Source of the DNA: a virus
Length of the DNA stretch: 36,085 nt
Strand: one strand, 5' to 3'
IMG/VR virus record: IMGVR_UViG_3300045999_002792
Coordinates: 1-36,085 of that record
In this document: positions 12,923 through 21,202 of the stretch, piece after piece
How positions within the stretch are numbered: position 1 is the first letter of the stretch
Layout: each line of letters opens with the position of its first letter
The notes under the pieces: generated by a model
Databases searched by the model: none
What the model saw: the letters and a program-made list of their open reading frames with translations, nothing else
What the model was told of the DNA's origin: nothing
Position numbers and translations under genes: made by a program

Positions 12923-14889
12923 TTAGCCTCACCCCATCTCTGAACCACTTTAACATCTGCAATCAAAGGGACATCTAATACATTGATGCCTTCCATGGCC
13001 TCTCTAATAGCGGCCTCAGTCTCAGCTTGTAGATGATCGGGAGTCAATGTGACTAATTCATCGTGAACTGTTAACAACAACTTTGACTCCTTAGGGATCA
13101 TTGCATGGGCCCTAATCATAGCAAGTTTCATAATATCTGCTGCTGACCCCTGGATACGAGTGTTAAAAGCTTGACGCTCAGCGCCTGCCCGCACACCAAA
13201 GTCTGAGGAGACAATCTCTGGAAGGTAACGCTTGCGACCCATGAGAGTTGTCACATACTTCTTAGCCCTAGTAGCAGCTACCACTCTGACTCTGTATGTA
13301 TTAACTGATGGGAACTTAGCCGCAAATCGACCTAGCAAGTCTTTAGCATCAGTAATGGTACATCCGATCTGCCTAGCAATCTTGTCTGGGCCTACGCCGT
13401 AAGCCATAGCAAGTACCAATACCTTACCTGCTTTGCGGTCTACACCCATAGTGTCGCCAACAGTTGTATAGATGTCGCCACCGTCTAGGTAGTTCTTCAT
13501 CATGATTGGGTCTCGTGACATAGAGGCAATAATTCTTGGCTCAATCTGTGAATAGTCCGCTACGACTAGCTTGTATCCGGGTGGGGCATAAAACAAGTTA
13601 CGGATAGCCTTACCATGCGCCGTGTGAGGCGCGGGGACGTTTTGAAGATTAGGGTTGCGACTAGAGAATCGTCCAGTCTCTGCACCATGCTGAATAAAGT
13701 CACAGTGAATCCTGTCATTAACTAACAAGCTTTCCTTATACTCAACCTTTGACTTACCGCCAACTGTGCGTATAACATCACCACCTAGGTAAGGAACTAC
13801 ATAGGTTGTCATCAACTTATTTAAGTCTGCATACTCAAGTAATGCTTTAACCAACGGGTCCTTTTCACGGTATGGCTCTAACGCCTCTGAAGAAACTGAG
13901 AAATCTGTGTACTCCAACTCTTTGCCTGCTTCTTCATTCTTACCGCCTTTACCCGTAAGAATCTTAGGCTTCAACCCTCGACCGCCGTCTTTCTTAGCCG
14001 AATACAAAAGATACTGCTTCTCTTGGTTGGAGTTAATATTAAAAACACGACCAGCAGCCTTGTAGATGTCTGCCCTAGCCTTCTCTACATCTTCTTCCAA
14101 CTGAGAGTGGAGGGCAGTTAATTGCTCTCTGTCTATAGGTGCGCCGGTTAACTTCATGCTAACTAGTACCTCTAAGACATCCATCTCGAGCTTCATAATA
14201 TTATTTAGTTCCCCAGCCTCAAGCTTAGGAATCAATGCCTTCCACAAGAGGAAGGTATAACGAGCGTCAAGGTAGGCATACTTTGCTACGTCCTCAAATG
14301 AGTACTTCTCTACTTCATATCCAATACCTTTTATCATCTCGTACCCAAGCTCACGCTTTAAACAATCATCTAAACCGCACTTATTCTTATTGCGGTTGTC
14401 ATAGATGAAAGAAGCAATCATTGTGTCAAAGTAAGGCTGGCAAGGTGTCTCTTTGAAATACTTAGTTACTGAGGATAAATCAAATACTAAATTGTGCCCG
14501 ATCTTTAAGATGTCGGGATTAAACATCAACGGCCTTAAGGCATCAAAGACTTCCGCCGGATATAGTTGTACAGGTGGTGGCCCAAATGTTTTAACAGACT
14601 TCTTCTTGTCCCGAGAATAATCCGACTCTCTAGCCGGTAAGCCAGCGAGGACTCGTTTCTCCCCTTGTCCAGTAAGCGGAAATGTCTCTTCAATAAAAGT
14701 GCCATTAGGATGGCCAAGCGGAATGACATCGCCTCGACCATGCGTAGCCATAGAGATCCAGAGTACTTCATTTACTACTGATACTCCTCTTCGATCTCCT
14801 ACAGTTTCCACGTCAAAAGCAAACGCGTCTTGCTTGGAGTAGTACTCGACTAATTCTTTTAGCTGTTCAATCGTTGTAATTATATTCAT
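12919..14889 (-). CDS. polA: Family A DNA polymerase with 3'-5' exonuclease (656 aa)
   Basis: A 656-residue PolI-type replicative polymerase. The proofreading domain has exo I FDVET (D26, E28), exo II GHNLVFDL (D137) and exo III YAYLDARYT (D208). The polymerase domain has TGRFSSRNPNLQNVP (405-419), motif A VVADYSQIEPR (D445), O-helix RKAGKVLVLAMAYG (R485, K489, Y497) and motif C VHDE (H609-E611). The position equivalent to E. coli Phe762 is Leu493. No 5'-3' flap nuclease domain is present, normal for phage enzymes. A 15-bp hairpin sits 17 bases before its start. It would act with the primase, the DnaB-like helicase and the putative ssDNA-binding protein encoded nearby. Confidence 0.96.
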   Translation of the reverse strand: MNIITTIEQLKELVEYYSKQDAFAFDVETVGDRRGVSVVNEVLWISMATHGRGDVIPLGHPNGTFIEETFPLTGQGEKRVLAGLPARESDYSRDKKKSVKTFGPPPVQLYPAEVFDALRPLMFNPDILKIGHNLVFDLSSVTKYFKETPCQPYFDTMIASFIYDNRNKNKCGLDDCLKRELGYEMIKGIGYEVEKYSFEDVAKYAYLDARYTFLLWKALIPKLEAGELNNIMKLEMDVLEVLVSMKLTGAPIDREQLTALHSQLEEDVEKARADIYKAAGRVFNINSNQEKQYLLYSAKKDGGRGLKPKILTGKGGKNEEAGKELEYTDFSVSSEALEPYREKDPLVKALLEYADLNKLMTTYVVPYLGGDVIRTVGGKSKVEYKESLLVNDRIHCDFIQHGAETGRFSSRNPNLQNVPAPHTAHGKAIRNLFYAPPGYKLVVADYSQIEPRIIASMSRDPIMMKNYLDGGDIYTTVGDTMGVDRKAGKVLVLAMAYGVGPDKIARQIGCTITDAKDLLGRFAAKFPSVNTYRVRVVAATRAKKYVTTLMGRKRYLPEIVSSDFGVRAGAERQAFNTRIQGSAADIMKLAMIRAHAMIPKESKLLLTVHDELVTLTPDHLQAETEAAIREAMEGINVLDVPLIADVKVVQRWGEAK

Positions 14890-14906
14890 CAGTATCCCGG
14901 GTTAGG

Positions 14907-14949
14907 ACCGTAGAGCCTAGCAGAGGGGATGGCGGCTAGGCCCTACGGT
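14907..14949 (-). promoter_or_regulatory. 15-bp hairpin in the DNA polymerase leader
   Basis: The arms at 14907-14921 and 14935-14949 pair over 15 bp, with one G-U wobble in the minus-strand transcript and a 13-base loop. No T tract follows, so it is not a classical terminator. It sits in the 69-base gap between the putative ssDNA-binding protein gene and polA, ending 17 bases before the polA ATG. It could be an RNA processing, attenuation, stability or protein-binding site. Which one is not visible. Confidence 0.6.
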
Positions 14950-14958
14950 GTTCTATGG

Positions 14959-15633
14959 TTAGCCTAGTAGTGAGTTTGCGATTTCATCAAGCTCAGCCCA
15001 AGTGTGCTCTTTGATTACAGAGCGCTCATAAGGCTTCATATCAGCAATTACTTTTTCAACTTCGGCTTCATCAATCTGCCAGTCCTCCATGAGGTCACGG
15101 CCTTTGATTGGGGTTAAGTGATAAACAGTTTGCTGCATCTTTCCTGTGCGACTTACTGCCCAGTAATTCTTTGTTAGCGGGCCTGCAGGTGAAAAGTGTG
15201 CTGCGTGTAGTGTCTTATAAAGACGTGGGGATGCAATGAGCATCTGTCGTTGTGGTCCACCTGGAGCACTTAGATTAGCGATTGTAAACGCACGCTTGTC
15301 TTCTGGCTTGCTTCCAAGCTTTACACAAAGTGGATCGTTGGCTCCAAGTGAAACATAAGAACGCTTTCCAACAGTCTTTTGCTGTAGGAAGTGCTGCTTA
15401 TAAATTGCAAATGGGCCATTAGGATCGAGGAATTTAATTACTGAGAACTCACCCTCGTTGAACTTAAACTCAGTTGGAAAATCGCCAGAAGCGGTTACTA
15501 GCTTCTCTGCTGCATCCCAACCTGACTGTACTGCTGTGCTTGAAGCCTGCGCTGGGCGGGCTTCGATTGTTGAATCCATGGTGAAGTCATCTGACTCTGG
15601 CATGTATTCCATTGTTGTTTTGTCTATTGACAT
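14959..15633 (-). CDS. Putative single-stranded DNA-binding protein (224 aa)
   Basis: A 224-residue protein with a short disordered N-terminus and a core resembling phage ssDNA-binding proteins: FSVIKFLDPNGPFAIYKQHF, RSYVSLGANDPLCVKLG, KPEDKRAFTIANL. The C-terminus is acidic (EDWQIDEAEVEKVIADMK), though not a strict acidic tail. Position directly before the DNA polymerase supports the assignment. In T4-like systems such a protein coats ssDNA and contacts the polymerase and helicase. I see no zinc-finger Cys set like that of T4 gp32. The call rests on pattern and context, and another replication-associated role is possible. Confidence 0.55.
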   Translation of the reverse strand: MSIDKTTMEYMPESDDFTMDSTIEARPAQASSTAVQSGWDAAEKLVTASGDFPTEFKFNEGEFSVIKFLDPNGPFAIYKQHFLQQKTVGKRSYVSLGANDPLCVKLGSKPEDKRAFTIANLSAPGGPQRQMLIASPRLYKTLHAAHFSPAGPLTKNYWAVSRTGKMQQTVYHLTPIKGRDLMEDWQIDEAEVEKVIADMKPYERSVIKEHTWAELDEIANSLLG

Positions 15634-15637
15634 TTAT

Positions 15638-16117
15638 CTATCCTTTGGTTTCAGTTGTTTCAGTTTCTTGTGCACGGATCTTACTCCATGCCTCAGCTAT
15701 GTCCGCAGACAGTTGCTGGTGGTTAGACCATTCTATACGTTTTACGTTTAGTAGTCCATGTTTACCAAACAGCTCCACTGCTGCTTCAATCATTGGGCGG
15801 GTATATAAACGCCGACCAAGGTGATCCTCTCCCTTAACGTTCTTCTTTGTGGGAAGTCGGTATGGGGAAGCAGGAAGGTAACCCTCTTTAATCCAGGCAC
15901 GTACTGTAATCAGAGGGCGACCTAATGCGTTAGCGATCGCACCGATGGTAAACATATCAACATCCTTACCATTTGGCAAAGTCTTTTTGTAAGGCTTTGC
16001 ATCCCAGTCAAGGTTAGGTTCTACCTCTGGCTTGGCTGGTTCGCGTCGCTTTCTCTTACTGCCTGGATAGTAAACATCTAGGTCAGCAAAAGAGTTCTCA
16101 ATGTAATCGTCTGTCAT
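15638..16117 (-). CDS. MerR-type helix-turn-helix DNA-binding protein (159 aa)
   Basis: A 159-residue protein with a disordered basic N-terminus (GSKRKRREPAKPEVEP) and a winged HTH from about residue 50: DMFTIGAIANALGRPLITVR then AWIKEGYLPASPYRLP. This is the start of a MerR/excisionase-type recognition domain, and RRLYTRPMIEAAVELF follows as the continuing helices. No effector domain is present. It is ATGA-coupled to the gene upstream. It may be a transcription regulator or an architectural replication protein. With no integrase in view, excisionase is less likely. Confidence 0.7.
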   Translation of the reverse strand: MTDDYIENSFADLDVYYPGSKRKRREPAKPEVEPNLDWDAKPYKKTLPNGKDVDMFTIGAIANALGRPLITVRAWIKEGYLPASPYRLPTKKNVKGEDHLGRRLYTRPMIEAAVELFGKHGLLNVKRIEWSNHQQLSADIAEAWSKIRAQETETTETKG

Positions 16118-16515
16118 TTTACGATGAATGCATAGCTAACTTTTTCAGGGAACATCGCATCGATGTCTGCTTCAGATAAATGACCGCTATAAAACGCAGC
16201 CATGATTGCAGACTCATCAAGTGTTGGAACCATCTTTACACAAGTGTCTTTAATGCCACGCTTTGTTAAGATGTCTTCAGCAACATCCATGTCAAGTGTT
16301 TTGCTCACTCTTCGTTGCTTAGCAATAGTTGCGACATTGATAGAGTCGTCATCTAGTGCAAGTACTTTATGACCTCGGTCATCAAATTCGCCAAGCTCAT
16401 CAACAGCTTCAACTAAACGCTTTTTGATTTCAGATTGACGTGTAGAAATAAGATCGATTTGATCTTTTAATGCGACGTACTGGCGTACCTCGTCTTTTAC
16501 GGATTGAATATCCAT
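16114..16515 (-). CDS. Coiled-coil hypothetical protein (133 aa)
   Basis: A 133-residue protein whose first 45 residues form a charged helix (VKDEVRQYVALKDQIDLIST onward), probably a coiled coil, followed by a mixed acidic domain ending in SYAFIVK. The ATG at 16515 is chosen because GGGGG lies a few bases before it. A TTG at 16527 is less likely. A promoter-like TTGACA element lies upstream. No enzymatic motif is visible. Confidence 0.6.
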   Translation of the reverse strand: MDIQSVKDEVRQYVALKDQIDLISTRQSEIKKRLVEAVDELGEFDDRGHKVLALDDDSINVATIAKQRRVSKTLDMDVAEDILTKRGIKDTCVKMVPTLDESAIMAAFYSGHLSEADIDAMFPEKVSYAFIVK

Positions 16516-16542
16516 AACCACCCCCAAAGTGTTAGGGGCAAC

Positions 16543-16570
16543 ATTAATACTAGATACTAGTCCTTGTCAA
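16543..16570 (-). promoter_or_regulatory. Candidate promoter with tandem CTAGTAT repeat
   Basis: On the minus strand a perfect -35 (TTGACA, 16565-16570) is followed after 15 bases by TATTAAT (16543-16549), a fair -10. Two direct CTAGTAT copies (16554-16560 and 16547-16553) fill the spacer. The element overlaps the 3' end of the ribbon-helix-helix gene and precedes the next gene by 28 bases. The spacing is short for a housekeeping promoter, so confidence is modest. Confidence 0.35.
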
Positions 16571-16703
16571 GGTAGGACTCGAGCGCCTCGATTATGACGC
16601 TGGTCACAGTACGATCTTCTGAGGCAGCCTTCTTCTGGACAGCTTTCCACAGGTCATCAGGCACACGGATGGTGCGCGTTGGGGTCTTTGGTGCGTTTGG
16701 CAT
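16557..16703 (-). CDS. Ribbon-helix-helix (CopG/Arc-type) regulator (48 aa)
   Basis: A 48-residue ORF from the ATG at 16703 to TAG at 16557-16559. Residues 9-45 match the ribbon-helix-helix fold: TRTIRVPDDLWKAVQKKA forms the strand and first helix, and EDRTVTSVIIEALESYL the second helix. Such proteins dimerise and insert a beta-ribbon into the major groove, often binding short direct or inverted repeats and regulating their own operon. Two CTAGTAT repeats sit at its own 3' end and would be plausible sites. No toxin gene accompanies it, so an antitoxin role is not supported. Confidence 0.8.
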   Translation of the reverse strand: MPNAPKTPTRTIRVPDDLWKAVQKKAASEDRTVTSVIIEALESYLDKD

Positions 16704-16712
16704 CCGTATAGT

Positions 16713-18302
16713 CTACACGTACGAACTATTCAAGAACTGCTTTAAACTGCTCGCATTCATATCTAATCCGCCTTTTTCATTGATACCTTCACCATCAATA
16801 ACCGCACTAGCCACCGCATTTTTCTGCGTAAGAGCCTCATGTTGGCGCTCTTCAATAGAGCCTGCAACTAGTATGTCTTGAATGACTATGGATGGCCATG
16901 TGGATGATGCGCGTTTAATGCGTCCGTTTCTTTGAGTGGCAGACCCAGAGGACCACGGCAGGTCGTAGTTGATGAGGAGATTAGCTGCCGGTAAATCCAC
17001 ACCATAACCACCAGCATCTGAAGAGATAAGGACACGAATACTAGGGTCAGTGTTAAAAGCAATTTTATTTTCTTCCTTAGTCTTAGCGTCTAACTTACCT
17101 GAGTAAAGGCGGCATTGTTCTGGTCCCAAAGCCTCTGCAATCATGTCAAGCATATCAACATAGGTAGCAAAAATAACCACTTTGTTAGCGTCGTTTTCTT
17201 CTAGGAAATCTTTAACTAACTGAATTAAGTGGTCTAACTTTGGTGAATTAACGACACCATCTAGCACCCCTGCTTCAACTAAGTCGTTAGCGTAGAGTGA
17301 GCCTTCACCCTTGCCCTCATTAAACTTTCTTGCACTAGTTCTTAACAGATCGGGGTGGGAACACAGCATCTTAAGGCACCCAATCTTCGACATTATCTTA
17401 CCGCGCATCTCATCCTCAGGACCCCCACGTCTACTTTCATATCCGTAGTGGGACAAAATATTAAACGAGCCTCCAAATAATACTTGGGCTTCATCTAGGT
17501 CATTAGTGAGGTCATCAGCAATTCGTTGATATACCTTGGATGACTTTCTATCTAATGTAATTTTAATAGGGTCTTTATGAATAGAGTCAGGTAGAAACGG
17601 AGCTACGTCTGGATCTTTCTGCGCTTTACGAACGGATGCCTCTTTCATTTTTGTGTGCAAAGTGGGGAGGTTTCTGTAATACTGAACCCCGCCCCAACTG
17701 TTACGAACAATAAAAGCTGCATCAAAGATGTCAAACCTACCTAGAACATTTGGATCTACAAACTGCATGATGCTGTACAGCTCTTCAGGCTTGCCGTTCT
17801 CTATAGGTGTACCTGTTAATGCAAATCTAAATGGGGAGTTGACTAACTTCTTTACTGTTTTTGATCGCTTTGATCTGAAGGACTTGATGGCGGTTGCTTC
17901 GTCAAGGACGACAAACCCTCTTGGTAGTTTGCTGACTTGAGCCCAGTCGTTAACAACTTGCTCGTAGTTAAGGATGATGTAATCAATCCCCGTATTCCGC
18001 CAGTCCATAGCCTTGGCGTACTGCTCTGCCCTTTTCTTTGGCGTTCCATCAATGACCAAAGCTGTTGAAGATCCATCTGTAAACTTCTCTATCTGGTTTG
18101 CCCATTGGTATTTTAATGATGATAAGCATATAACCAAACCTGGTTCTTTTACGCGCTTATCATCCATTAACCTTTCTATAGCCGCAATGGTGAGGACAGT
18201 CTTACCCAAGCCTAAGTCGTAGGCAACCAACATAGAGCCGCGTTCGCACATGCGATCTACAGCCTCTGGTTGGTAAGGTAAAAGGGTGCCCGTAAAAGTC
18301 AA
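16713..18302 (-). CDS. SNF2-type superfamily 2 helicase/translocase (529 aa)
   Basis: A 529-residue DNA-dependent ATPase. Motif I is DLGLGKT (29-35), motif II VVLDEATAIKS (DEAT, 134-137) and motif III LTGTPIENG (162-170). The C-terminal lobe has VVIFATYVDML, SSDAGGYGVDLPAANLLINY and WSSGSATQRNGRIKR (motif VI with the arginine finger). This is the SNF2/Rad54 arrangement, used to move along dsDNA, remodel branches or displace proteins. There is no nuclease domain. The start is TTG at 18302. It overlaps the upstream stop as TTGA and has a perfect GGAGGAG site 6 bases away. An ATG at 18407 lies deep inside the upstream gene and is rejected. Confidence 0.9.
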   Translation of the reverse strand: MTFTGTLLPYQPEAVDRMCERGSMLVAYDLGLGKTVLTIAAIERLMDDKRVKEPGLVICLSSLKYQWANQIEKFTDGSSTALVIDGTPKKRAEQYAKAMDWRNTGIDYIILNYEQVVNDWAQVSKLPRGFVVLDEATAIKSFRSKRSKTVKKLVNSPFRFALTGTPIENGKPEELYSIMQFVDPNVLGRFDIFDAAFIVRNSWGGVQYYRNLPTLHTKMKEASVRKAQKDPDVAPFLPDSIHKDPIKITLDRKSSKVYQRIADDLTNDLDEAQVLFGGSFNILSHYGYESRRGGPEDEMRGKIMSKIGCLKMLCSHPDLLRTSARKFNEGKGEGSLYANDLVEAGVLDGVVNSPKLDHLIQLVKDFLEENDANKVVIFATYVDMLDMIAEALGPEQCRLYSGKLDAKTKEENKIAFNTDPSIRVLISSDAGGYGVDLPAANLLINYDLPWSSGSATQRNGRIKRASSTWPSIVIQDILVAGSIEERQHEALTQKNAVASAVIDGEGINEKGGLDMNASSLKQFLNSSYV

Positions 18303-18511
18303 GCGTCTCTCCTCCAGTGAAGGTAGGAACGAATATACACGATTGCATAGGCTATTGCTGAAAATATAAACCCGTACTGAGCTGTGATAACCGCATAGGT
18401 TATCCACAGCACTTCATTAAACAAAAGTACGATCCAACCCCAGATAGTTTTGCGGCCTACAAAGTAGATACCTGTAACACCGATGACCGCTAGAACCCAC
18501 GACCACATCAT
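18299..18511 (-). CDS. Small integral membrane protein (70 aa)
   Basis: A 70-residue protein made almost entirely of three hydrophobic segments, roughly residues 3-18 (WSWVLAVIGVTGIYFVG), 25-44 (WGWIVLLFNEVLWITYAVIT) and 46-62 (YGFIFSAIAYAIVYI), with a basic C-terminus (HWRRDA). Similar small membrane proteins occur near replication genes in actinophages and have no known function. It overlaps both neighbours (4 bases each). A holin role is not supported because no lysis genes lie beside it. Confidence 0.7.
   Translation of the reverse strand: MMWSWVLAVIGVTGIYFVGRKTIWGWIVLLFNEVLWITYAVITAQYGFIFSAIAYAIVYIRSYLHWRRDA
18309..18315 (-). promoter_or_regulatory. Strong ribosome-binding site fixing a TTG start
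   Basis: GGAGGAG on the minus strand lies 6 bases before the TTG at 18302. It settles the start of the SNF2-type helicase gene, which otherwise would appear to begin 105 bases earlier. Confidence 0.8.
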
Positions 18512-19050
18512 AGGTTGGCCATCAATCGAACCTTTATGGAATGCTCTAAGTCCTCTATAGAACCATTATTTACAAATACTTGGTCTACTTCGTAGTTAGC
18601 CATGTCATGCTCAGATACGTGCCCGTTAACAGCGGTAACTCCTGGGCGCTCAATACGCCATATCTCAGCAGTCTCCCCTGTCATTTTGCTATAAAAAAGT
18701 ATGCGGTCAGCTTCGTTTAAAAATCTAACATCTGTAATAACGATGTTCGTACTTAAGTCCGCAGCGCTTAACGCAGCTCGAATCCAAATGTCCTCATCAA
18801 TAACTTTTCTAGCTGCTACTCCTAAGTTCTGTAGCAATAGCCGAACAGATGGACGCTGCTTTGCTTTATCCCAACCGTCTACGTCAACGCTAATCTGTAA
18901 AGGCTCTCCGTTAACCATGGGGTTCATTTCATAAAGCATGTCTCTGATCTTGTCCGCAAAGGCAATACGTGTGAAGCCGTGTTGTCTTACAAGGTAGTTA
19001 GCAACAGTATCTTTGCCAGACTGAGCGTACCCAGTTAATCCAATAATCAT
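18508..19050 (-). CDS. Deoxynucleoside monophosphate kinase (180 aa)
   Basis: A 180-residue P-loop kinase: IGLTGYAQSGKDTVANYL carries the Walker A (GYAQSGKDT, about 7-15). A predicted base-binding region and a VITDVRFLNEADRI strand follow, typical of the phage dNMP kinase/AAA-like family. The GKDT form of the P-loop is characteristic of these kinases. It would phosphorylate dNMPs to dNDPs to raise the nucleotide supply during phage replication. The gene overlaps the primase by 4 bases and the small membrane protein by 4. Substrate preference cannot be read from sequence. Confidence 0.85.
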   Translation of the reverse strand: MIIGLTGYAQSGKDTVANYLVRQHGFTRIAFADKIRDMLYEMNPMVNGEPLQISVDVDGWDKAKQRPSVRLLLQNLGVAARKVIDEDIWIRAALSAADLSTNIVITDVRFLNEADRILFYSKMTGETAEIWRIERPGVTAVNGHVSEHDMANYEVDQVFVNNGSIEDLEHSIKVRLMANL

Positions 19051-19979
19051 GATATGACCGCCTTTGTACCGTGCACAGAATGCCGTGCGTTTTTAATCCC
19101 TAAGAGTATCTCGTCTTTGCTCATAGCGCCAACGTCTTTCATGGTGGTGTGGTCATAGTTAAAAAACCAAGCCTCGGTTTGCAGTTCCCAACACATCTCT
19201 AGTAGATGTAGGGAGGAAGCACGGCCTGCGTCATCATTGTCCATAGCAAAGACAATCTTCTTGGCTGAGCGTATTAAATGAAATTGCTTGTCAGAAACCA
19301 TAGCTCCATATGTGCTAACCCCATTAAGTACCCCTACAGAAGCAAGACGTACTACGTCCAATGGGGACTCAACAACTATCAGCTCGGTACCATCAAACTG
19401 TTGGTAGCCAAACAAAGCGCTGCTCTTTTGAACACCTGTTGGGTAGTTCTTAAAGAACCTACTCTTGTGACCCTTCTCCTGCCACCCTAAGAGCTTGTTA
19501 GTGATTGGGTCTCTAATTACTGTTATCCAATTTGAATGGTTATTATCCCAAAGTACCTCATAGTAACGCGCCGCGTTACTAGATAAGCCTCGTGATAACA
19601 GGGCTTCTGTAGGCGGCTCAGTAAAAGCAGCGAGCATAGACTCAGTTATGTAAGTAACTTCTTGAAACACTTCTTTTGGTTTAGTTGCCCGTAACAACGC
19701 GGCTGAAAGGTTGCGGTCTCCGGAGTCAACCCACTGTTGCGCCTCTTCATATTCAATACCTTGAACAAAAGACACTAGTGAGAACAACCCGCCTTTGAAC
19801 TGGCAAGAAAAACAAATGTGAGCGCCGGTTTCTGCGTTGATCCACCACGATGGGTTACGGTCCTCATGACCAGTACGCGCTACGTGTGCTGGGCAGTGAC
19901 CTTGAATCTCTGAACCATTAGTTGATATAACCTCAATGCCAAGACGAGCAAGCGTCTCTTCCATATCCTCTACGGTCAT
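19047..19979 (-). CDS. DnaG-type DNA primase (310 aa)
   Basis: A 310-residue primase. The N-terminal CHC2 zinc finger is CPAH (C29, H32) with CFSC (C56, C59) about 24 residues later. The TOPRIM catalytic domain has IVVESPLDVVRL (the conserved Glu) and VFAMDNDDAGRAS (the Asp-x-Asp). It would make RNA primers for lagging-strand synthesis. The protein is shorter than bacterial DnaG and lacks a helicase domain, which fits a separate DnaB-like gene directly upstream. The two are coupled by a 4-base overlap. Confidence 0.92.
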   Translation of the reverse strand: MTVEDMEETLARLGIEVISTNGSEIQGHCPAHVARTGHEDRNPSWWINAETGAHICFSCQFKGGLFSLVSFVQGIEYEEAQQWVDSGDRNLSAALLRATKPKEVFQEVTYITESMLAAFTEPPTEALLSRGLSSNAARYYEVLWDNNHSNWITVIRDPITNKLLGWQEKGHKSRFFKNYPTGVQKSSALFGYQQFDGTELIVVESPLDVVRLASVGVLNGVSTYGAMVSDKQFHLIRSAKKIVFAMDNDDAGRASSLHLLEMCWELQTEAWFFNYDHTTMKDVGAMSKDEILLGIKNARHSVHGTKAVIS

Positions 19980-21202
19980 AGGTCATTCTCATCCAGTTCT
20001 CTAAACTGACCAGTATCCCAATCCCAAAGCATGTCAACTTGAGTAAGACCAGAGTTACGGCTAGCAAGAACTTTGAGAAGTCGGGTATCGTCTACGTTTT
20101 CGTCTTGCTTTTGCAAGCCAAAGATAACGTCAGCATCCTGATGGAATGAGGATGAATAACCAATAGAGTCTGCAGTCACCTGACCCTTGCGCATCTTCCA
20201 GTTCAACACCTGAGTAGAGATAACAATAGGTATCTGAAACTTCTGCGCCAAACGCTTTAGCGAGCGCGTAATGTTGGTAAGCGCCTGTGGAGTATTAGCC
20301 TCACCAGTCTGCTCATCAATCATAAGGTAGGTACCGTCAATAAAGACTACGTTGGGATGAAGCACTTGGATCTTGCTAGCAATACCTGTAACAGTAGACC
20401 CGGCAGCAGAGTCAACAAGCCAGAACTTATGGGTCATGTCTCCCATGTTCTTAAGCTTGGTCTTGTACCGACTCTCTTCTTCTGGTGTCAAAGTACCTGT
20501 CATCATGCGCTGGTGTGAAACCCTGGCACGCATAGCGTCGTAACGAGATACCTGCTCAGTGTTGCTCATCTCAAATGATTGGAACATAGGAACTGCCCCA
20601 TGCATGTGTACGTTCTGCGCAATCTGCAAAGCAAGGGTTGACTTACCTGTCTTAGGTGGAGCGACGATAACAATTAGCTGACCTTTTTGTAATCCAGAAG
20701 TAGCCTTGTCCATGGTGTTAAACCCTGTAGGTATTCCTAGTAAACCGGGGTTCTGCTTACGGTATTCGTAGTCTTCCCAACGTTTCATTGGGTCGTCTGT
20801 GATATCAATATCGCTAGTGCTACTTAACCCATCTTCTTCAAGTCGGATCAAACCGCTCTGCAGTTTTACGAGAGCACCTTCGTGATCTTCAAACTTTTCA
20901 ATTGACTCAATGGCTTGAGAAATCATTCCTACCGTTGACGCTTTGCGTCGTTGTGTAAGAATAGAATCTATTAAATAATCTACGGAATCCTGAACGTCAA
21001 CTAACTTGTAGTTGGGAAAGTTATCAGTAATTACTTCTAGGCTTGGGCACTCGGCATACTTAAAAAAGTGGTCACGTATTAAGTTCCACATCTTTTTATT
21101 CTCTGGGTCAACAAACCAAGCTTCGTTTACGTTACGTGAAAACAGTGGTGCTAGGTCGCGGCTTGATAGCGCCTTGCTTATTAGCTTTGTCTCAAAGTTC
21201 AT
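19976..21202 (-). CDS. DnaB-like replicative helicase (408 aa)
   Basis: A 408-residue helicase with a helical N-terminal domain (1-130) and a RecA-type core. LGIPTGFNTMDKATSGLQKG precedes Walker A APPKTGKS (181-188), and Walker B is VVFIDG (D289). The conserved QSFEMSNTEQVSRYDAMRAR stretch and an STQVLN sensor follow. Hexameric DnaB-type helicases unwind DNA 5'-3' at the fork and are loaded by DnaC-like ATPases, one of which is encoded two genes upstream. The C-terminal DWDTGQFRELDENDL is acidic. The gene lies between an unknown protein and the primase. Confidence 0.92.
   Translation of the reverse strand: MNFETKLISKALSSRDLAPLFSRNVNEAWFVDPENKKMWNLIRDHFFKYAECPSLEVITDNFPNYKLVDVQDSVDYLIDSILTQRRKASTVGMISQAIESIEKFEDHEGALVKLQSGLIRLEEDGLSSTSDIDITDDPMKRWEDYEYRKQNPGLLGIPTGFNTMDKATSGLQKGQLIVIVAPPKTGKSTLALQIAQNVHMHGAVPMFQSFEMSNTEQVSRYDAMRARVSHQRMMTGTLTPEEESRYKTKLKNMGDMTHKFWLVDSAAGSTVTGIASKIQVLHPNVVFIDGTYLMIDEQTGEANTPQALTNITRSLKRLAQKFQIPIVISTQVLNWKMRKGQVTADSIGYSSSFHQDADVIFGLQKQDENVDDTRLLKVLASRNSGLTQVDMLWDWDTGQFRELDENDL

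Noticed and set aside
14907-14949. Intrinsic terminator before DNA polymerase
   Set aside because: The hairpin lacks a following T tract on the minus strand and would separate genes expected to be expressed together.
16713-18407. SNF2-type helicase gene starting at the ATG at 18407
   Set aside because: That start lies 109 bases inside the upstream membrane protein gene. The TTG at 18302 has a perfect ribosome-binding site and the TTGA overlap.
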